From Labrenzia sp. THAF82 (GTDB lineage: Bacteria; Pseudomonadota; Alphaproteobacteria; Rhizobiales; Stappiaceae): a stretch of 64,000 nucleotides of DNA. The stretch spans positions 1,330,501 to 1,394,500 of the forward strand of contig NZ_CP045354.1 in the NCBI RefSeq assembly GCF_009363435.1, in the 5' to 3' direction. The position numbers were made by a program, and so were the translations under genes. The notes under the pieces are model-generated. The model saw only the letters and a list, made by a program, of their open reading frames with translations, made no database searches and was not told the DNA's origin. Positions 9,402 through 18,216 of this stretch are shown piece after piece. The first letter of the stretch is position 1. Every line of letters starts with the position of its first letter.

Positions 9402-10232
9402 GTGGCCGACGATATCATCCTCAAAGTCCGCGACGTTTATCGTACCTATGACATCAAGGGCGGGCTGTTCAAAAAAGCGTCTCAACTGACTGCTGTCAAA
9501 GGTGTGAGCCTTGATGTGGAACGCGGTTCCACACTGGCCGTTGTCGGAGAAAGCGGATGCGGCAAGTCCACCCTTGCCCGCATGCTCACCATGATCGACG
9601 CACAATCGTCCGGATCGATTGAAATTGACGGTCTTCCGATCGACATTTCGAAGACTGGCATTTCCAAGGAGATGCGCCAGAAAGTCCAGATTGTTTTCCA
9701 GAATCCCTATGGATCGCTAAATCCGCGCCAGAAGATAGGACATGTTCTTGAAGAACCGCTGCTCCTGAATACAGACATGCCGTCAGCTGAACGTCGCGAC
9801 CTTGCACTTCAGATGCTGGAGAAAGTCGGGTTGCCGCCTGAGCACTACGGTCGTTACCCGCATATGTTTTCCGGTGGGCAGCGGCAGCGCATCGCAATTG
9901 CCCGTGCCATCATGATGAAGCCAAAACTTCTCGTGCTGGACGAGCCTGTCTCCGCTCTGGATCTTTCCGTACAGGCCCAGATCCTCAACCTTCTCGCCGA
10001 TCTGCAGGAAGAAATGAACCTGACTTACGTGTTCATTTCTCATGACCTGTCAGTGGTGCGTTACATCGCCGACAAGGTGATGGTGATGTATTTTGGTGAA
10101 GTTGTTGAATACGGCACTCGGGACGAGGTGTTCAACGATCCTCAACACGACTACACCAAAACATTGTTTGCTGCGACACCCCGGGCCGATGTCGAGAGCA
10201 TCAAAAAGCGTCTGGCGGCGAAAGCCGCCTGA
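9402..10232 (+). CDS. dppF: Dipeptide ABC transporter ATP-binding protein DppF (short form)
   Basis: The partner ATPase of DppD. The protein has 276 residues: Walker A GESGCGKS, the family block QIVFQNPYGSLNPR, signature FSGGQRQR, Walker B LLVLDEPVSALD and the switch His in FISHDLS. It starts with GTG at 9402, directly after the dppD TAA, with GGGAGG as ribosome site inside the end of dppD. Like DppD it stops soon after HDYTKTLFAATP and lacks the usual C-terminal extension (E. coli DppF has about 334 residues). A terminator hairpin about 50 bases downstream closes the operon. Confidence 0.94.
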   Translation: MADDIILKVRDVYRTYDIKGGLFKKASQLTAVKGVSLDVERGSTLAVVGESGCGKSTLARMLTMIDAQSSGSIEIDGLPIDISKTGISKEMRQKVQIVFQNPYGSLNPRQKIGHVLEEPLLLNTDMPSAERRDLALQMLEKVGLPPEHYGRYPHMFSGGQRQRIAIARAIMMKPKLLVLDEPVSALDLSVQAQILNLLADLQEEMNLTYVFISHDLSVVRYIADKVMVMYFGEVVEYGTRDEVFNDPQHDYTKTLFAATPRADVESIKKRLAAKAA

Positions 10233-10280
10233 TGTTGTTGTAAAGCTATTAAGCCGTGCACGTACTCGGCTTGTTCATGT

Positions 10281-10313
10281 AGGCTCCTGAGGCTGGTCTT
10301 CGGGAGCCTTTTT
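10281..10313 (+). terminator. dpp operon terminator overlapping the next gene's ribosome site
   Basis: AGGCTCC and GGAGCCT form the stem, followed by a T-run. GGGAG in the 3' arm lies 8 bases before the ATG of the MFS gene at 10315, so the same bases serve as terminator stem and as Shine-Dalgarno sequence. Confidence 0.8.
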
Positions 10314-10314
10314 C

Positions 10315-11655
10315 ATGCAGGCAATTTCGGACGCAAATCGAAAATGGTGGCTCCTGGGTGCCGTCAGCTGTGTCCTGGGGCTTGTGCTTCTGGACGAAAC
10401 GGTGGTCGGAATTGCCTTGCCGACCATCCAGAAAGAGCTTGGGCTCTCGAACAATGACGCCCACTGGGTGGTGAATGCCTATCTCCTGACCTTTGCCTGT
10501 TTTGTTGCAGTTGGCGGAAAGGTTGCGGATTTGTTTGGAATTCTGCGCGTTTTCCTGTTCGGGTTGGCGCTTTTTGCCATTTGCTCGGTTGCGTGCGGGT
10601 TTGCACCGTCGGGAGGCGCGTTGATCGCAGCACGGGCACTGCAGGGACTTGGTGCCGCGATCATCTTTCCGTTGTTCCTTGCGATGATCACCATAACTTT
10701 TCCAAAGGATGTCAGAGGAGCGGCATTGGCAACAAGTGGTGCCGTTGGAACGACGTTTCTCGCACTCGGACCTCTGGTTGGAGGGCTCTTTACCGACTTT
10801 CTGTCCTGGCGATGGATCTTCTGGATCAATCCGTTTGTTGCCGTAGTCGTTGCTGTATTGGTGACGCTCACCTGGCGAGATGTGCCGCGACCAGCGGGGC
10901 GGCAAATTGACTGGATCGGTTTGCTTCTGATGGCGACGGCCATGTTTTGCGTTGTCTTCGGTCTCATGGAGGCGAGTGATCTTGGATGGCGCAATCCGTT
11001 GATCCTTGCTTCGATGTTCCTCGGGCTGGTTCTTTTCGGGCTTTTCTGGAGGTTCGAGCTTCGGCAAAGCATGCCGCTGATTGAAGTCGATCTGTTTTCG
11101 AGTCCCGTTTTCGCGGGAAGCAATCTGACGATCTTCACGGCTCAATATGCCAAGATGCCACTTTTTGTCTTTGTTGCTCTTTATGCCCAGACCGATCTGC
11201 ACCTGACGCCTTTTCAAGCGGGTGTCGTTGTCATGCTCGCGCCGGCCCTGCAGCCTATTACCGCTGTGGTGTGCGGGCGGTATGCCGACAAGATTGCAAA
11301 ACGATGGCAAGTGCTTTTCGGCCTTGGTGTACTGACGCTTGCCTTCCTCTGGCAAGCCGTGACCTGGTCCTATGAGAATGTGTTTCTGTTCGTTCCAGGG
11401 CTTTTGATCGCGGGGTTGGCGTTTCCGTTTCTATTCACACCGACACGAGCGGCCGTTTCGGAGGCATTGCCTGAGCACAAACATGGACAGGGAGGCGGGA
11501 TTGCCATGACATCCCAGATCGCCGGCGGCACCGTCGGACTTGCAGTGTCCAGCGCTGCGTTCGCTCTTGGCGGGTTCGGGCTCGTTTTCGCTCTCACCGC
11601 ACTACTCTCGACTCTGGTATTCATTTATGCCGCTTTCGCCTTTCGAGGTGCCTGA
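10315..11655 (+). CDS. MFS transporter, DHA2-like drug/proton antiporter family
   Basis: An inner-membrane secondary transporter of the EmrB/QacA-like group, probably exporting a toxic compound with proton antiport. The 446-residue protein has about 12-14 hydrophobic segments. The family D1 motif is LLDETVVGIALPTIQKELG, motif A-like GGKVADLFG follows, and the antiporter motif C region is GAVGTTFLALGPLVGG with WRWIFWINPF after it. The start at 10315 uses GGGAG within the preceding terminator stem. The gene ends 54 bases before arsR, and its C-terminal region carries no metal-binding motif. Its substrate cannot be told; a role with the ars genes is only suggested by position. Confidence 0.88.
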   Translation: MQAISDANRKWWLLGAVSCVLGLVLLDETVVGIALPTIQKELGLSNNDAHWVVNAYLLTFACFVAVGGKVADLFGILRVFLFGLALFAICSVACGFAPSGGALIAARALQGLGAAIIFPLFLAMITITFPKDVRGAALATSGAVGTTFLALGPLVGGLFTDFLSWRWIFWINPFVAVVVAVLVTLTWRDVPRPAGRQIDWIGLLLMATAMFCVVFGLMEASDLGWRNPLILASMFLGLVLFGLFWRFELRQSMPLIEVDLFSSPVFAGSNLTIFTAQYAKMPLFVFVALYAQTDLHLTPFQAGVVVMLAPALQPITAVVCGRYADKIAKRWQVLFGLGVLTLAFLWQAVTWSYENVFLFVPGLLIAGLAFPFLFTPTRAAVSEALPEHKHGQGGGIAMTSQIAGGTVGLAVSSAAFALGGFGLVFALTALLSTLVFIYAAFAFRGA

Positions 11656-11674
11656 GATGCATTCGGAAAAGAAG

Positions 11675-11708
11675 TTGCTTACTTCGTTATTTCGAGTATT
11701 CTCGAAGT
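11675..11708 (+). promoter_or_regulatory. arsR promoter with overlapping operator
   Basis: TTGCTT (11675-11680) and TATTCT (11697-11702) are spaced 16 bases and look like a sigma-70 promoter. The inverted repeat TTCGAG-TATT-CTCGAA (11691-11706), inside a wider ACTTCG...CGAAGT pair, covers the -10 box and abuts the arsR ATG. This is where an ArsR repressor would block RNA polymerase. The layout implies a start site at or within a base or two of the ATG. Confidence 0.65.
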
Positions 11709-12062
11709 ATGGAAAAACAAAAAGCTCTTGATGCTTTGGCCGCCCTTGGCCAGGAAACCCGCCTCGATGTTTTTCGTCTGCTGGTGAAGGCCGGCAAGGA
11801 AGGCATGAGCGCAGGTGCCATTGCAGACGCGCTCAAAGTGCTCCCGAACACTTTGTCGGCGCATCTAAGTGCTTTGGCGCGGTCTGGTCTCGTTACCGCT
11901 GAACGAGATGGGCGGTCCATTCATTACACGGCCAGTTTGAGCACAATGCAGCTCCTGGTGACCTATCTTCTGGAAGACTGTTGCGGTGGAAACCCGGATC
12001 TTTGTGCTCCGATTGCAAATATCTTCACTTCCTGCACTTCGATTGAAGACGAGGCGACCTGA
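11709..12062 (+). CDS. arsR: ArsR-family arsenic-responsive repressor
   Basis: A small winged-helix repressor that leaves DNA when it binds arsenite or a similar metalloid. The 117-residue protein has the family opening ALAALGQETRLDVFRLL and a recognition-helix region LPNTLSAHLSALARSGLV. A C-terminal Cys cluster (EDCCGGNPDLC, with one further Cys in TSCTS) fits the rhizobial type that senses arsenite through C-terminal cysteines. No Shine-Dalgarno precedes the ATG, which instead directly follows the operator, so a leaderless message is likely. arsC and the aquaporin follow on the same strand. Confidence 0.93.
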   Translation: MEKQKALDALAALGQETRLDVFRLLVKAGKEGMSAGAIADALKVLPNTLSAHLSALARSGLVTAERDGRSIHYTASLSTMQLLVTYLLEDCCGGNPDLCAPIANIFTSCTSIEDEAT

Positions 12063-12092
12063 CTTCACAAACATGGTGGGGCATTTTTGAAA

Positions 12093-12602
12093 ATGCGTAA
12101 TGTTCTGTTCGTCTGTACGGCGAATTCCGCGCGCTCAGTTTTGGGCGAAGGCCTTCTTCGTCACATGGGCGAAGGCAGGTTTGAAACCTATTCGGCAGGG
12201 TCCACACCGCGTGGATCGGTCAATCCAGACGCATTGGCCTGTCTAGCGCGTCATGGTCTTCCCACAGACGGTTTCCGCTCAAAGAGCTGGGAAGAATTTG
12301 CTGGACAGAATGCACCTCAGATGGACCTGATCGTGACCGTTTGTGACAGCGCTGCCGGAGAAGCGTGTCCGGTCTGGCCGGGTCATCCACTGGTCGTTCA
12401 CTGGGGTATTCCGGATCCGGCGTCCGTAGAAGGCGATGATGCTGTAAGGGGTGAAGCCTTTGACCTGGCCTATCGGCGCCTCAAACAGCGTATCCAAGCC
12501 ATGCTTGTTCTTGGTGATGCCGTTTTCACCACCGGCGACGGAAAACAAAAACTGGCAGCGATCGGCGCTGCAGCTGACGCACAGGATTTAAAACATGTCT
12601 GA
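12093..12602 (+). CDS. arsC: Arsenate reductase / low-molecular-weight phosphatase family
   Basis: Reduces arsenate to arsenite in the cytoplasm, or is a relative of the low-molecular-weight tyrosine phosphatases. The protein has 169 residues and carries the CX5R loop CTANSAR near its start and a conserved DPASV-type acidic loop (WGIPDPASVEG). It belongs to the thioredoxin-coupled ArsC type, consistent with the Cys in TVCDSAAGEACP. The ATG at 12093 is preferred; a TTG two codons upstream (12087) sits closer to the GGTGGGG ribosome site and may be used instead. It overlaps the aquaporin start by 8 bases, which indicates translational coupling. Confidence 0.92.
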   Translation: MRNVLFVCTANSARSVLGEGLLRHMGEGRFETYSAGSTPRGSVNPDALACLARHGLPTDGFRSKSWEEFAGQNAPQMDLIVTVCDSAAGEACPVWPGHPLVVHWGIPDPASVEGDDAVRGEAFDLAYRRLKQRIQAMLVLGDAVFTTGDGKQKLAAIGAAADAQDLKHV

Positions 12603-13275
12603 ATTCAGCCTGTCCCGGCGCCTCGTTGCGGAGGCGCTCGGAACCGCCATGCTTGTGGGAACTGTTGTCGGATCCGGTATCATGGCGGACAAGCTTTCTG
12701 ATGATGTCGCCGTCTCTCTGCTCGGCAACACGATCCCAACCGGTGCAATCCTGGTGGTGTTGATCACGATGCTTGGCCCGATTTCCGGTGCGCATTTCAA
12801 CCCTGCCGTGACGTTTGTCTTCTGGCTGAAACGTGAACTCGGTTTGGCCGTCGCTGCAGTTTACATCATCGCGCAGATCCTTGGCGGTATCTCAGGTTCG
12901 TTGGTTGCGCATGTGATGTTTGAACTGCCGGTTCTGCAAGCCTCGACAACCGTGCGCACGGGGGCAGGGCAATGGGTTGCGGAAATCGTTGCGACATTCG
13001 GCCTGCTCGCGACTATTCTCGCCGGCATTCGGTTTCGAGAAGCGGCGGTGCCCTGGTTGGTGGGGCTCTATATCACGGCAGCATACTGGTTCACCGCTTC
13101 GACGTCCTTTGCCAATCCCGCAGTGGCGATCTCAAGAGCTTTTACCGATACGTTTGCCGGCATCAGGCCCGTCGATCTGCCGGGTTTCATCATTGCTGAA
13201 TTTGCAGGAGCAGCTGTTGCTCTGGCGCTCTTCTCCTGGCTGCTCAAGTCGGAAAAGCAGGCTGCGATTTCGTAA
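12595..13275 (+). CDS. aqpS: Aquaglyceroporin of the arsenic operon (AqpS-like)
   Basis: A six-helix MIP-family channel. In Sinorhizobium meliloti the ars operon uses AqpS instead of an ArsB/Acr3 pump, letting arsenite made by ArsC flow out down its gradient; the same role is inferred here from the arsR-arsC-aqpS order. The 226-residue protein shows both pore motifs, HFNPAV and FANPAV, and the opening AEALGTAMLVGTVVGSGIM. The start lies inside the end of arsC, an 8-base overlap. No arsH or acr3 follows. General glycerol or water transport is the alternative. Confidence 0.9.
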   Translation: MSEFSLSRRLVAEALGTAMLVGTVVGSGIMADKLSDDVAVSLLGNTIPTGAILVVLITMLGPISGAHFNPAVTFVFWLKRELGLAVAAVYIIAQILGGISGSLVAHVMFELPVLQASTTVRTGAGQWVAEIVATFGLLATILAGIRFREAAVPWLVGLYITAAYWFTASTSFANPAVAISRAFTDTFAGIRPVDLPGFIIAEFAGAAVALALFSWLLKSEKQAAIS

Positions 13276-13348
13276 AGCTCAACCGGCTATTGCTGGAGTG
13301 TGTTGCAATTGGCTTTCGGTTGGTTGCCAAGCTAATGCAATCGCTTGC

Positions 13349-13786
13349 CTAAAGCTCTTTTTTCATGAACCAGCGGCAATGGTTTGCCGGGTGCTGAGAC
13401 GCCTTGTTCTCTAGAGTGCCGAAAGTCTCGTAGCCACGGTTCAGATAGAATTCGTAGGCTTGGGGGTTGGACGTGTCCAGCCAGGCTCCATGGCAGTCGA
13501 GCCGGCGTCCTTCGGTTTCCGCGGCATTCAAAAGCTCTGACCCTAGCCCCGAGCCGCGGGCTTTTTCGTCAACCCAGAGGACTTTCAAAAGCAACCAGCC
13601 ATAGGACGTTGATGCCGTTACACCGCCAAGCAACTGACCATCTTTTGACGTTGCCTTCAGAACAATGGCTTCATTGCGCGATTGGATGTTGTGTTGTCGG
13701 AGCGAGCGAAGCAATTGTCGCTCGATCTCATCGGCAAGTTCTGCGCTTTCATCACCACTCTCTTTGGAAATCCTCGCCGATAGCAT
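13349..13786 (-). CDS. GNAT-family N-acetyltransferase
   Basis: A 145-residue acetyl-CoA-dependent acyltransferase of unknown substrate. The acetyl-CoA pyrophosphate loop is visible as DEKARGSGLGSELL, preceded by the strand YGWLLLKVLWV, and the C-terminal half has the GNAT block TSNPQAYEFYLNRGYE. The start follows AGGAGAGG. It lies 56 bases downstream of the GntR-type regulator on the same strand and could be co-transcribed with it, but nothing shows a functional link. Confidence 0.9.
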   Translation of the reverse strand: MLSARISKESGDESAELADEIERQLLRSLRQHNIQSRNEAIVLKATSKDGQLLGGVTASTSYGWLLLKVLWVDEKARGSGLGSELLNAAETEGRRLDCHGAWLDTSNPQAYEFYLNRGYETFGTLENKASQHPANHCRWFMKKEL

Positions 13787-13842
13787 CGATCCTCTCCTGT
13801 GTGGGTGACTTCACTTGAAGCAGCGTGTCTTCCGCGTTGACG

Positions 13843-14493
13843 TCAGCTGAGTCCGCTGAGCAAAGACATGGCATGCCGCCTCAGGTAGAGCATGAGATTT
13901 TCAGCATGTTCCATCGCAGACGGTTCGTCACCGGCGGCGATCGCCTGCATAACCTCCAAATGGCTCCATGCGGCAGGGTTCAGATCGGTCTGACCGAAAT
14001 GGCGATACCAGAAGCGTCGGCTGTGGCTCTGCAACGGCGCGAGTGCCTTTGCTGCAAAAGGATTGCAGGCTGCTTGAGCAACCACCTCGTCGAAAGCCTT
14101 GTCCAGTCTCAGGTAGGCTTCAACATCAGGCACAGAGGCAGCCTCTCTCATTTCCTCCGCGCATTTTTCAAGAGCCTTGCGCTCCTGCTGACTGGCTAGT
14201 CTGGCAGCTGAGCCGGCCATCAGGCGCTCCAGCGCATGCCTTGCTTCAAGCACCTTGACGAAATCTGCCGGGTTCATGTCGGCGACGATCACACCAAGCC
14301 TTGGACGTATCGTCAAAAGGCCTTCCCAACTGAGCCGTTGCAAAGCTTCACGGATGGGTGTCCGTCCCATACCGAGCCGTTGTGTCAGATAAGTTTCCGT
14401 AACCGCTTCACCGGGCTTCAGCTTCAAGGTGACGATGTCTTCTTCCAGGTCCCGGTACGCCTGGGCGGATTGGCTGACATCGCTGGTCATCAA
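13843..14493 (-). CDS. GntR-family transcriptional regulator, FCD (FadR) subfamily
   Basis: A 216-residue regulator with an N-terminal winged helix (YLTQRLGMGRTPIREALQRL is the recognition region) and a C-terminal FCD ligand domain with metal-type residues in DKAFDEVVAQAA and SHLEVMQAIAAGD. FCD regulators usually sense organic acids or related metabolites. The TGATATATCA palindrome about 30 bases upstream of its start is a possible autoregulatory site. The neighbours are a GNAT gene downstream and a DUF2270 gene upstream; neither reveals the ligand. Confidence 0.92.
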   Translation of the reverse strand: MMTSDVSQSAQAYRDLEEDIVTLKLKPGEAVTETYLTQRLGMGRTPIREALQRLSWEGLLTIRPRLGVIVADMNPADFVKVLEARHALERLMAGSAARLASQQERKALEKCAEEMREAASVPDVEAYLRLDKAFDEVVAQAACNPFAAKALAPLQSHSRRFWYRHFGQTDLNPAAWSHLEVMQAIAAGDEPSAMEHAENLMLYLRRHAMSLLSGLS

Positions 14494-14525
14494 AATATAC
14501 TCTATGTCTGTAACAGATGGTCTTT

Positions 14526-14535
14526 TGATATATCA
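14526..14535. promoter_or_regulatory. Candidate GntR operator TGATATATCA
   Basis: A perfect 10-bp palindrome lies about 33 bases upstream of the GntR start codon, with a second short palindrome (TGATCA) next to it. FadR-type GntR regulators commonly bind AT-rich palindromes of this size. The link is by position and form only. Confidence 0.4.
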
Positions 14536-14583
14536 GTTGCTGATCAGAAATGAAACTGCCGGTATTTCGGTCGCGGTCCCAGG

Positions 14584-15270
14584 TCAGATCGCCTGCATCG
14601 GCGATTGACGCTTTTCGCGGTAAATCTTGTCCAGCCGCAGGGTAACGAAAGCAAAAACAACCCAGCTCAGATGAAACACAAGCCCGGCAAACATCACGAA
14701 ACTTCCAGGAATAGGGCCGATTGCAGCTCGTGCGAATACGTCTGCGAAACTGGTGAGAGGTTCTGGATGAATTGCAATCTTGCCGTAATAGGCGACGGCT
14801 TGAATGGCGAGGATCCAGGAATAATTTGATCGCAGCCGACGTCCTGCAGCTCGCACCAGGCTGATGTGGTAGTGTGGCGTTTCGTAGTCATCCGCCAGCA
14901 TCTTGCTCCACTCGCTGCCCCACGGCACCTTTCGCCCGTGGAGGATCGGCGCGTAGAGATCGGACTCCATCAGCCGGGCTCTGGCGCGGAACATATTGTA
15001 GTATCGATAACGGCGTGCTTCGAAGATCAGAAAGACCGTGACCAGCAGTCCAACCAGAACCATAGGCAATGGCGAGGCATCCTTGTTGGAAAAGGTCGCT
15101 GATAGCGCGATGCCTGTGGTGACCACTGCCCAGTTCGTGGTGTTGTCCAACCGTGTGCGCCAGTGCGTGCTGCGAAACACTTCGGCCCGATAAAGATGCG
15201 CCAGCGCACCGAGTGTGCCGGATTCTATTTCCTGGTTCGGCCAGTCTCTCCTGGGGCTTTCCTCGCTCAT
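14584..15270 (-). CDS. DUF2270 membrane protein
   Basis: A predicted integral membrane protein of unknown function, 228 residues. The conserved DUF2270 core is visible as ALAHLYRAEVFRSTHWRTRL followed by DNTTNWAVVTTG. Two helices follow (LPMVLVGLLVTVFLIFEARR region), then a soluble stretch with RARARLMESD, then two more helices near the C-terminus (SWVVFAFVTLRL). The ATG at 15270 has an AAGGA site seven bases upstream; an ATG six codons earlier (15288) lacks one. It is widespread in Proteobacteria but uncharacterised. Confidence 0.85.
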   Translation of the reverse strand: MSEESPRRDWPNQEIESGTLGALAHLYRAEVFRSTHWRTRLDNTTNWAVVTTGIALSATFSNKDASPLPMVLVGLLVTVFLIFEARRYRYYNMFRARARLMESDLYAPILHGRKVPWGSEWSKMLADDYETPHYHISLVRAAGRRLRSNYSWILAIQAVAYYGKIAIHPEPLTSFADVFARAAIGPIPGSFVMFAGLVFHLSWVVFAFVTLRLDKIYREKRQSPMQAI

Positions 15271-15414
15271 GAGCTGATCCTTGATCATGCGTGCTCACGA
15301 CAAGACTACCTCAACTGGTATTCTTTTCTAGTTTTTCCGCACGTGCGGGACCATGCAGAACCGGGCGCACAGCCGGTATTGGCTTCGATAAAACAGTTGA
15401 TCGACCGATGTTCC

Positions 15415-17853
15415 TCACGTTCTTTTCTTGTTCATGGCCGCTGCAAGGGCTGCTGCCATGGCGTTGTTGCCGCCGTCGCCGGAACCTTTCGGAGTGGTGC
15501 CCTTTCCACCACCGGAGGGACCACCGCGGGGCCCACGGCCTGCCGGGCCCCGATTGCCGGAGCCCTTATGGCTCTGACCACCTCTATCCTGCCGCGGACG
15601 CTCGCGCTGTTCCTGGTAGTCGGCCTGGGATTTCATCGTCATAGAGATGCGCTTGCGCGGAACATCGACGTCGAGGATCGTTACTTTGACGATGTCACCT
15701 GCCTTGACGACTTTGTGGGGATCGTCGACGAAGCGGTCGGCAAGCTGTGAAACGTGAACGAGACCGTCCTGGTGGACGCCGACATCCACGAACGCACCGA
15801 AATTGGTGACATTGGTGACGGTGCCTTCGAGCTTCATTCCTTGTTTCAGGTCCGAAATTTCCTCAACACCGTCCTGGAGGGCGGCCGTCTTGAATTCCGG
15901 GCGCGGATCGCGGCCGGGCTTCTCAAGTTCTGAGAAAATGTCCTCAACGGTCGGCAGTCCGAAAGTCTCGTCGGTAAACTCTGAAGGGTCGAGACCCTTG
16001 AGCAAAGCGTTGTCACCCATGATCTGCCTTACATCCCGTCCGCAGGCCTTCACGATGCGTTTGGCAAGCGGATAGGCTTCCGGGTGAACAGAAGACGCAT
16101 CAAGCGGTTCCTTGCCGTCGTTGATCCGCAGAAAGCCCGCGCACAGTTCAAAAGCCTTTGCGCCGAGGCGCGGCACGTCCTTGAGCTGGCGGCGGCTGTC
16201 AAAGCGGCCGATGCCGTCCCGATGTTCCACAACGGCCGTGGCAAGGCTTTCGGATAGGCCGGAAATGCGTGAGAGGAGTGCAGGAGAGGCGGTGTTGAGA
16301 TCAACGCCGACCGCATTCACTGCGTCTTCGACAACGGCATCAAGCGCGCGTGCAAGTTTGCTTTGATTGACATCATGCTGGTACTGACCGACCCCGATGG
16401 ATTTCGGCTCGATCTTGACGAGCTCGGCGAGCGGGTCTTGCAAACGCCTCGCAATCGATGCCGCACCCCTGAGGGACACATCAATGTCCGGCATTTCCTT
16501 TGCTGCGAGCTCCGATGCCGAATAGACGGATGCACCGGCCTCGTTGACGATCACCTTGACCGGGCGTTGTGCAGAAGGAATGTCGGACAACACATCAGCG
16601 GCAAGCTTGTCGGTTTCCCGGCTGGCGGTGCCGTTGCCAATCGCCAGAAGCCCGACCTTGTGTTTCGCCATAAGGGCAAGCAATGTCGCCCTAGAACCTG
16701 AAATGTCGTTGCGCGGCTGGAAGGGATAGATTGTTGCGGTATCGACCAGTTTGCCGGTTCCGTCCACCACGGCGACCTTCACCCCGGTGCGAATTCCCGG
16801 ATCGAGCCCGAGTGTTGCCGTGGCACCTGCCGGCGCGGCCAAAAGCAGATCTTTCAAATTTCTCGCAAAAACCTGAATGGCTTCTTCTTCTGCCTTGTCG
16901 CGAAGAACCCCCATCAGATCAAGTTCCAGGTGGAGCGCCAGTTTTACCTTCCAGGCAAACCTTGCAACTTCCATCAGCCACTTGTCCGCAGGTCGACCAC
17001 GATCGGCTATGCCATATGTGTCGGCCACCATCCTGACTGCAGGCAATATGGGTGAAACATCGTCGGCGTCGACGGTCAGATCAACGGACAGAATGCCCTC
17101 GTTGCGGCCACGAAACAGCGCTAGAGCCCTGTGACTCGGAATTTTCGACCACTTTTCCGAGTAGTCGAAATAGTCGGCGAATTTCGCACCCTTGTCTGCC
17201 ATGCCTTCGATGAGCTTGGACTGCACGACGCCCCGGTCTTCAACATGGCGTCTCAGCCTTCCGACGAGGTCCGCGTTTTCGGCAAACCGCTCCATGAGAA
17301 TTTGCCGGGCGCCATCCAGGGCAGCCTTGGTATCGGCAATGACCTTGCCTTCGTCCACAAAAGCGTTTGCCTCGGTTTCCGGATCCTTCTGCGGGTCAGC
17401 CAACAGCTGATCGGCGAGTGGCTCGAGACCGGCTTCCCTGGCGATCTGTGCTTTGGTCCGCCGCTTTTTCTTATAAGGAAGATATAAGTCTTCAAGTTGT
17501 GACTTGGTTTCCGCTGCCTGAATACCATTGGTCAGCTCGTCAGTGAGTTTGCCCTGTTCTTCAATCGATTTCGTTATGGCTACTCGGCGGTCTTCAAGCT
17601 CGCGAAGATAGATCAGGCGTTCTTCAAGCTTGCGCAGCTGGCTGTCGTCCAGGCCGCCGGTGGCTTCCTTTCGGTAACGGGCAATAAAGGGAACGGTCGA
17701 CCCTTCATCGAGCAATTGCACTGCTGCGTTCACCTGGCCGGCTTTGCACCCAATTTCCTCGGAGATTCGCTGTGCGATCCTGGTTGCCGTTCCAGCGGCC
17801 ACGGTGCTGTTGTTGCCGGTCTGGGATTGCGAGGGTGATGAAACACTGACCAT
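15415..17853 (-). CDS. tex: Tex-family nucleic-acid-binding transcription accessory protein
   Basis: An 812-residue multi-domain RNA/DNA-binding protein conserved in bacteria (E. coli YhgF has about 770). Domains in order: helical Tex N-terminal region ([36 protein letters not shown]), a YqgF/RNase-H-like domain ([19 protein letters not shown]), helix-hairpin-helix repeats ([19 protein letters not shown]), and an S1 domain ([19 protein letters not shown]). The C-terminus adds a tail of about 60 residues rich in Gly, Arg and Gln, which may add RNA binding. It is transcribed alone, with no partner gene beside it. Roles in transcription and stress tolerance are known for the family. Confidence 0.96.
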   Translation of the reverse strand: MVSVSSPSQSQTGNNSTVAAGTATRIAQRISEEIGCKAGQVNAAVQLLDEGSTVPFIARYRKEATGGLDDSQLRKLEERLIYLRELEDRRVAITKSIEEQGKLTDELTNGIQAAETKSQLEDLYLPYKKKRRTKAQIAREAGLEPLADQLLADPQKDPETEANAFVDEGKVIADTKAALDGARQILMERFAENADLVGRLRRHVEDRGVVQSKLIEGMADKGAKFADYFDYSEKWSKIPSHRALALFRGRNEGILSVDLTVDADDVSPILPAVRMVADTYGIADRGRPADKWLMEVARFAWKVKLALHLELDLMGVLRDKAEEEAIQVFARNLKDLLLAAPAGATATLGLDPGIRTGVKVAVVDGTGKLVDTATIYPFQPRNDISGSRATLLALMAKHKVGLLAIGNGTASRETDKLAADVLSDIPSAQRPVKVIVNEAGASVYSASELAAKEMPDIDVSLRGAASIARRLQDPLAELVKIEPKSIGVGQYQHDVNQSKLARALDAVVEDAVNAVGVDLNTASPALLSRISGLSESLATAVVEHRDGIGRFDSRRQLKDVPRLGAKAFELCAGFLRINDGKEPLDASSVHPEAYPLAKRIVKACGRDVRQIMGDNALLKGLDPSEFTDETFGLPTVEDIFSELEKPGRDPRPEFKTAALQDGVEEISDLKQGMKLEGTVTNVTNFGAFVDVGVHQDGLVHVSQLADRFVDDPHKVVKAGDIVKVTILDVDVPRKRISMTMKSQADYQEQRERPRQDRGGQSHKGSGNRGPAGRGPRGGPSGGGKGTTPKGSGDGGNNAMAAALAAAMNKKRT

Positions 17854-18216
17854 TTACGATGAAGCTTTCCAATAAGAGGCCTTTGAAGCCGCAGACGATA
17901 GTGTCCCTATCTATGGCATGAAAGAGCCAGAATAAATCCTTCCACCGGGAAACTGGTCGTGATTGAGCCATCGCCGATATAGCTCGTCTCAGCCTGTCTG
18001 CTTCGGTCCGTTTTGGAAAAATTGTTGCAATCAAGGTGCAATCATGAGTGGTTTTCTTGCCGATCTTGAACGATTTGCAACACATTGCGTATTATGCGTT
18101 CCGAAATCATGGCTATGTTTGCCAAACTGCTGTGATCATATAGCCGCATTGCTGTTGCTGAATAACAATCTAAATAGAGGCTGGATTGTTCAGGAATTGG
18201 TTGCGGAAAGGAGTTT
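17854..18216. other. Intergenic region between divergent tex and tetR
   Basis: About 360 bases without a supported gene. It must hold the promoters of tex (minus) and of the TetR gene (plus). An AT-rich stretch around 18155-18200 with TTGTT/AACAA half-sites is the likely TetR control region. I see no RNA gene or repeat. Confidence 0.5.

Noticed and set aside
12595..13275. The aquaporin as the missing GlpF of the glycerol genes
   Set aside because: It overlaps arsC and lies in an arsenic operon 8 kb from glpK. The AqpS arsenite role explains the context better.
15337..15348. CCGCACGTGCGG palindrome with an adjacent T-run as a terminator for tex
   Set aside because: On the minus strand, where tex is read, the bases after the stem are A, not T. 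On the plus strand no gene ends here.
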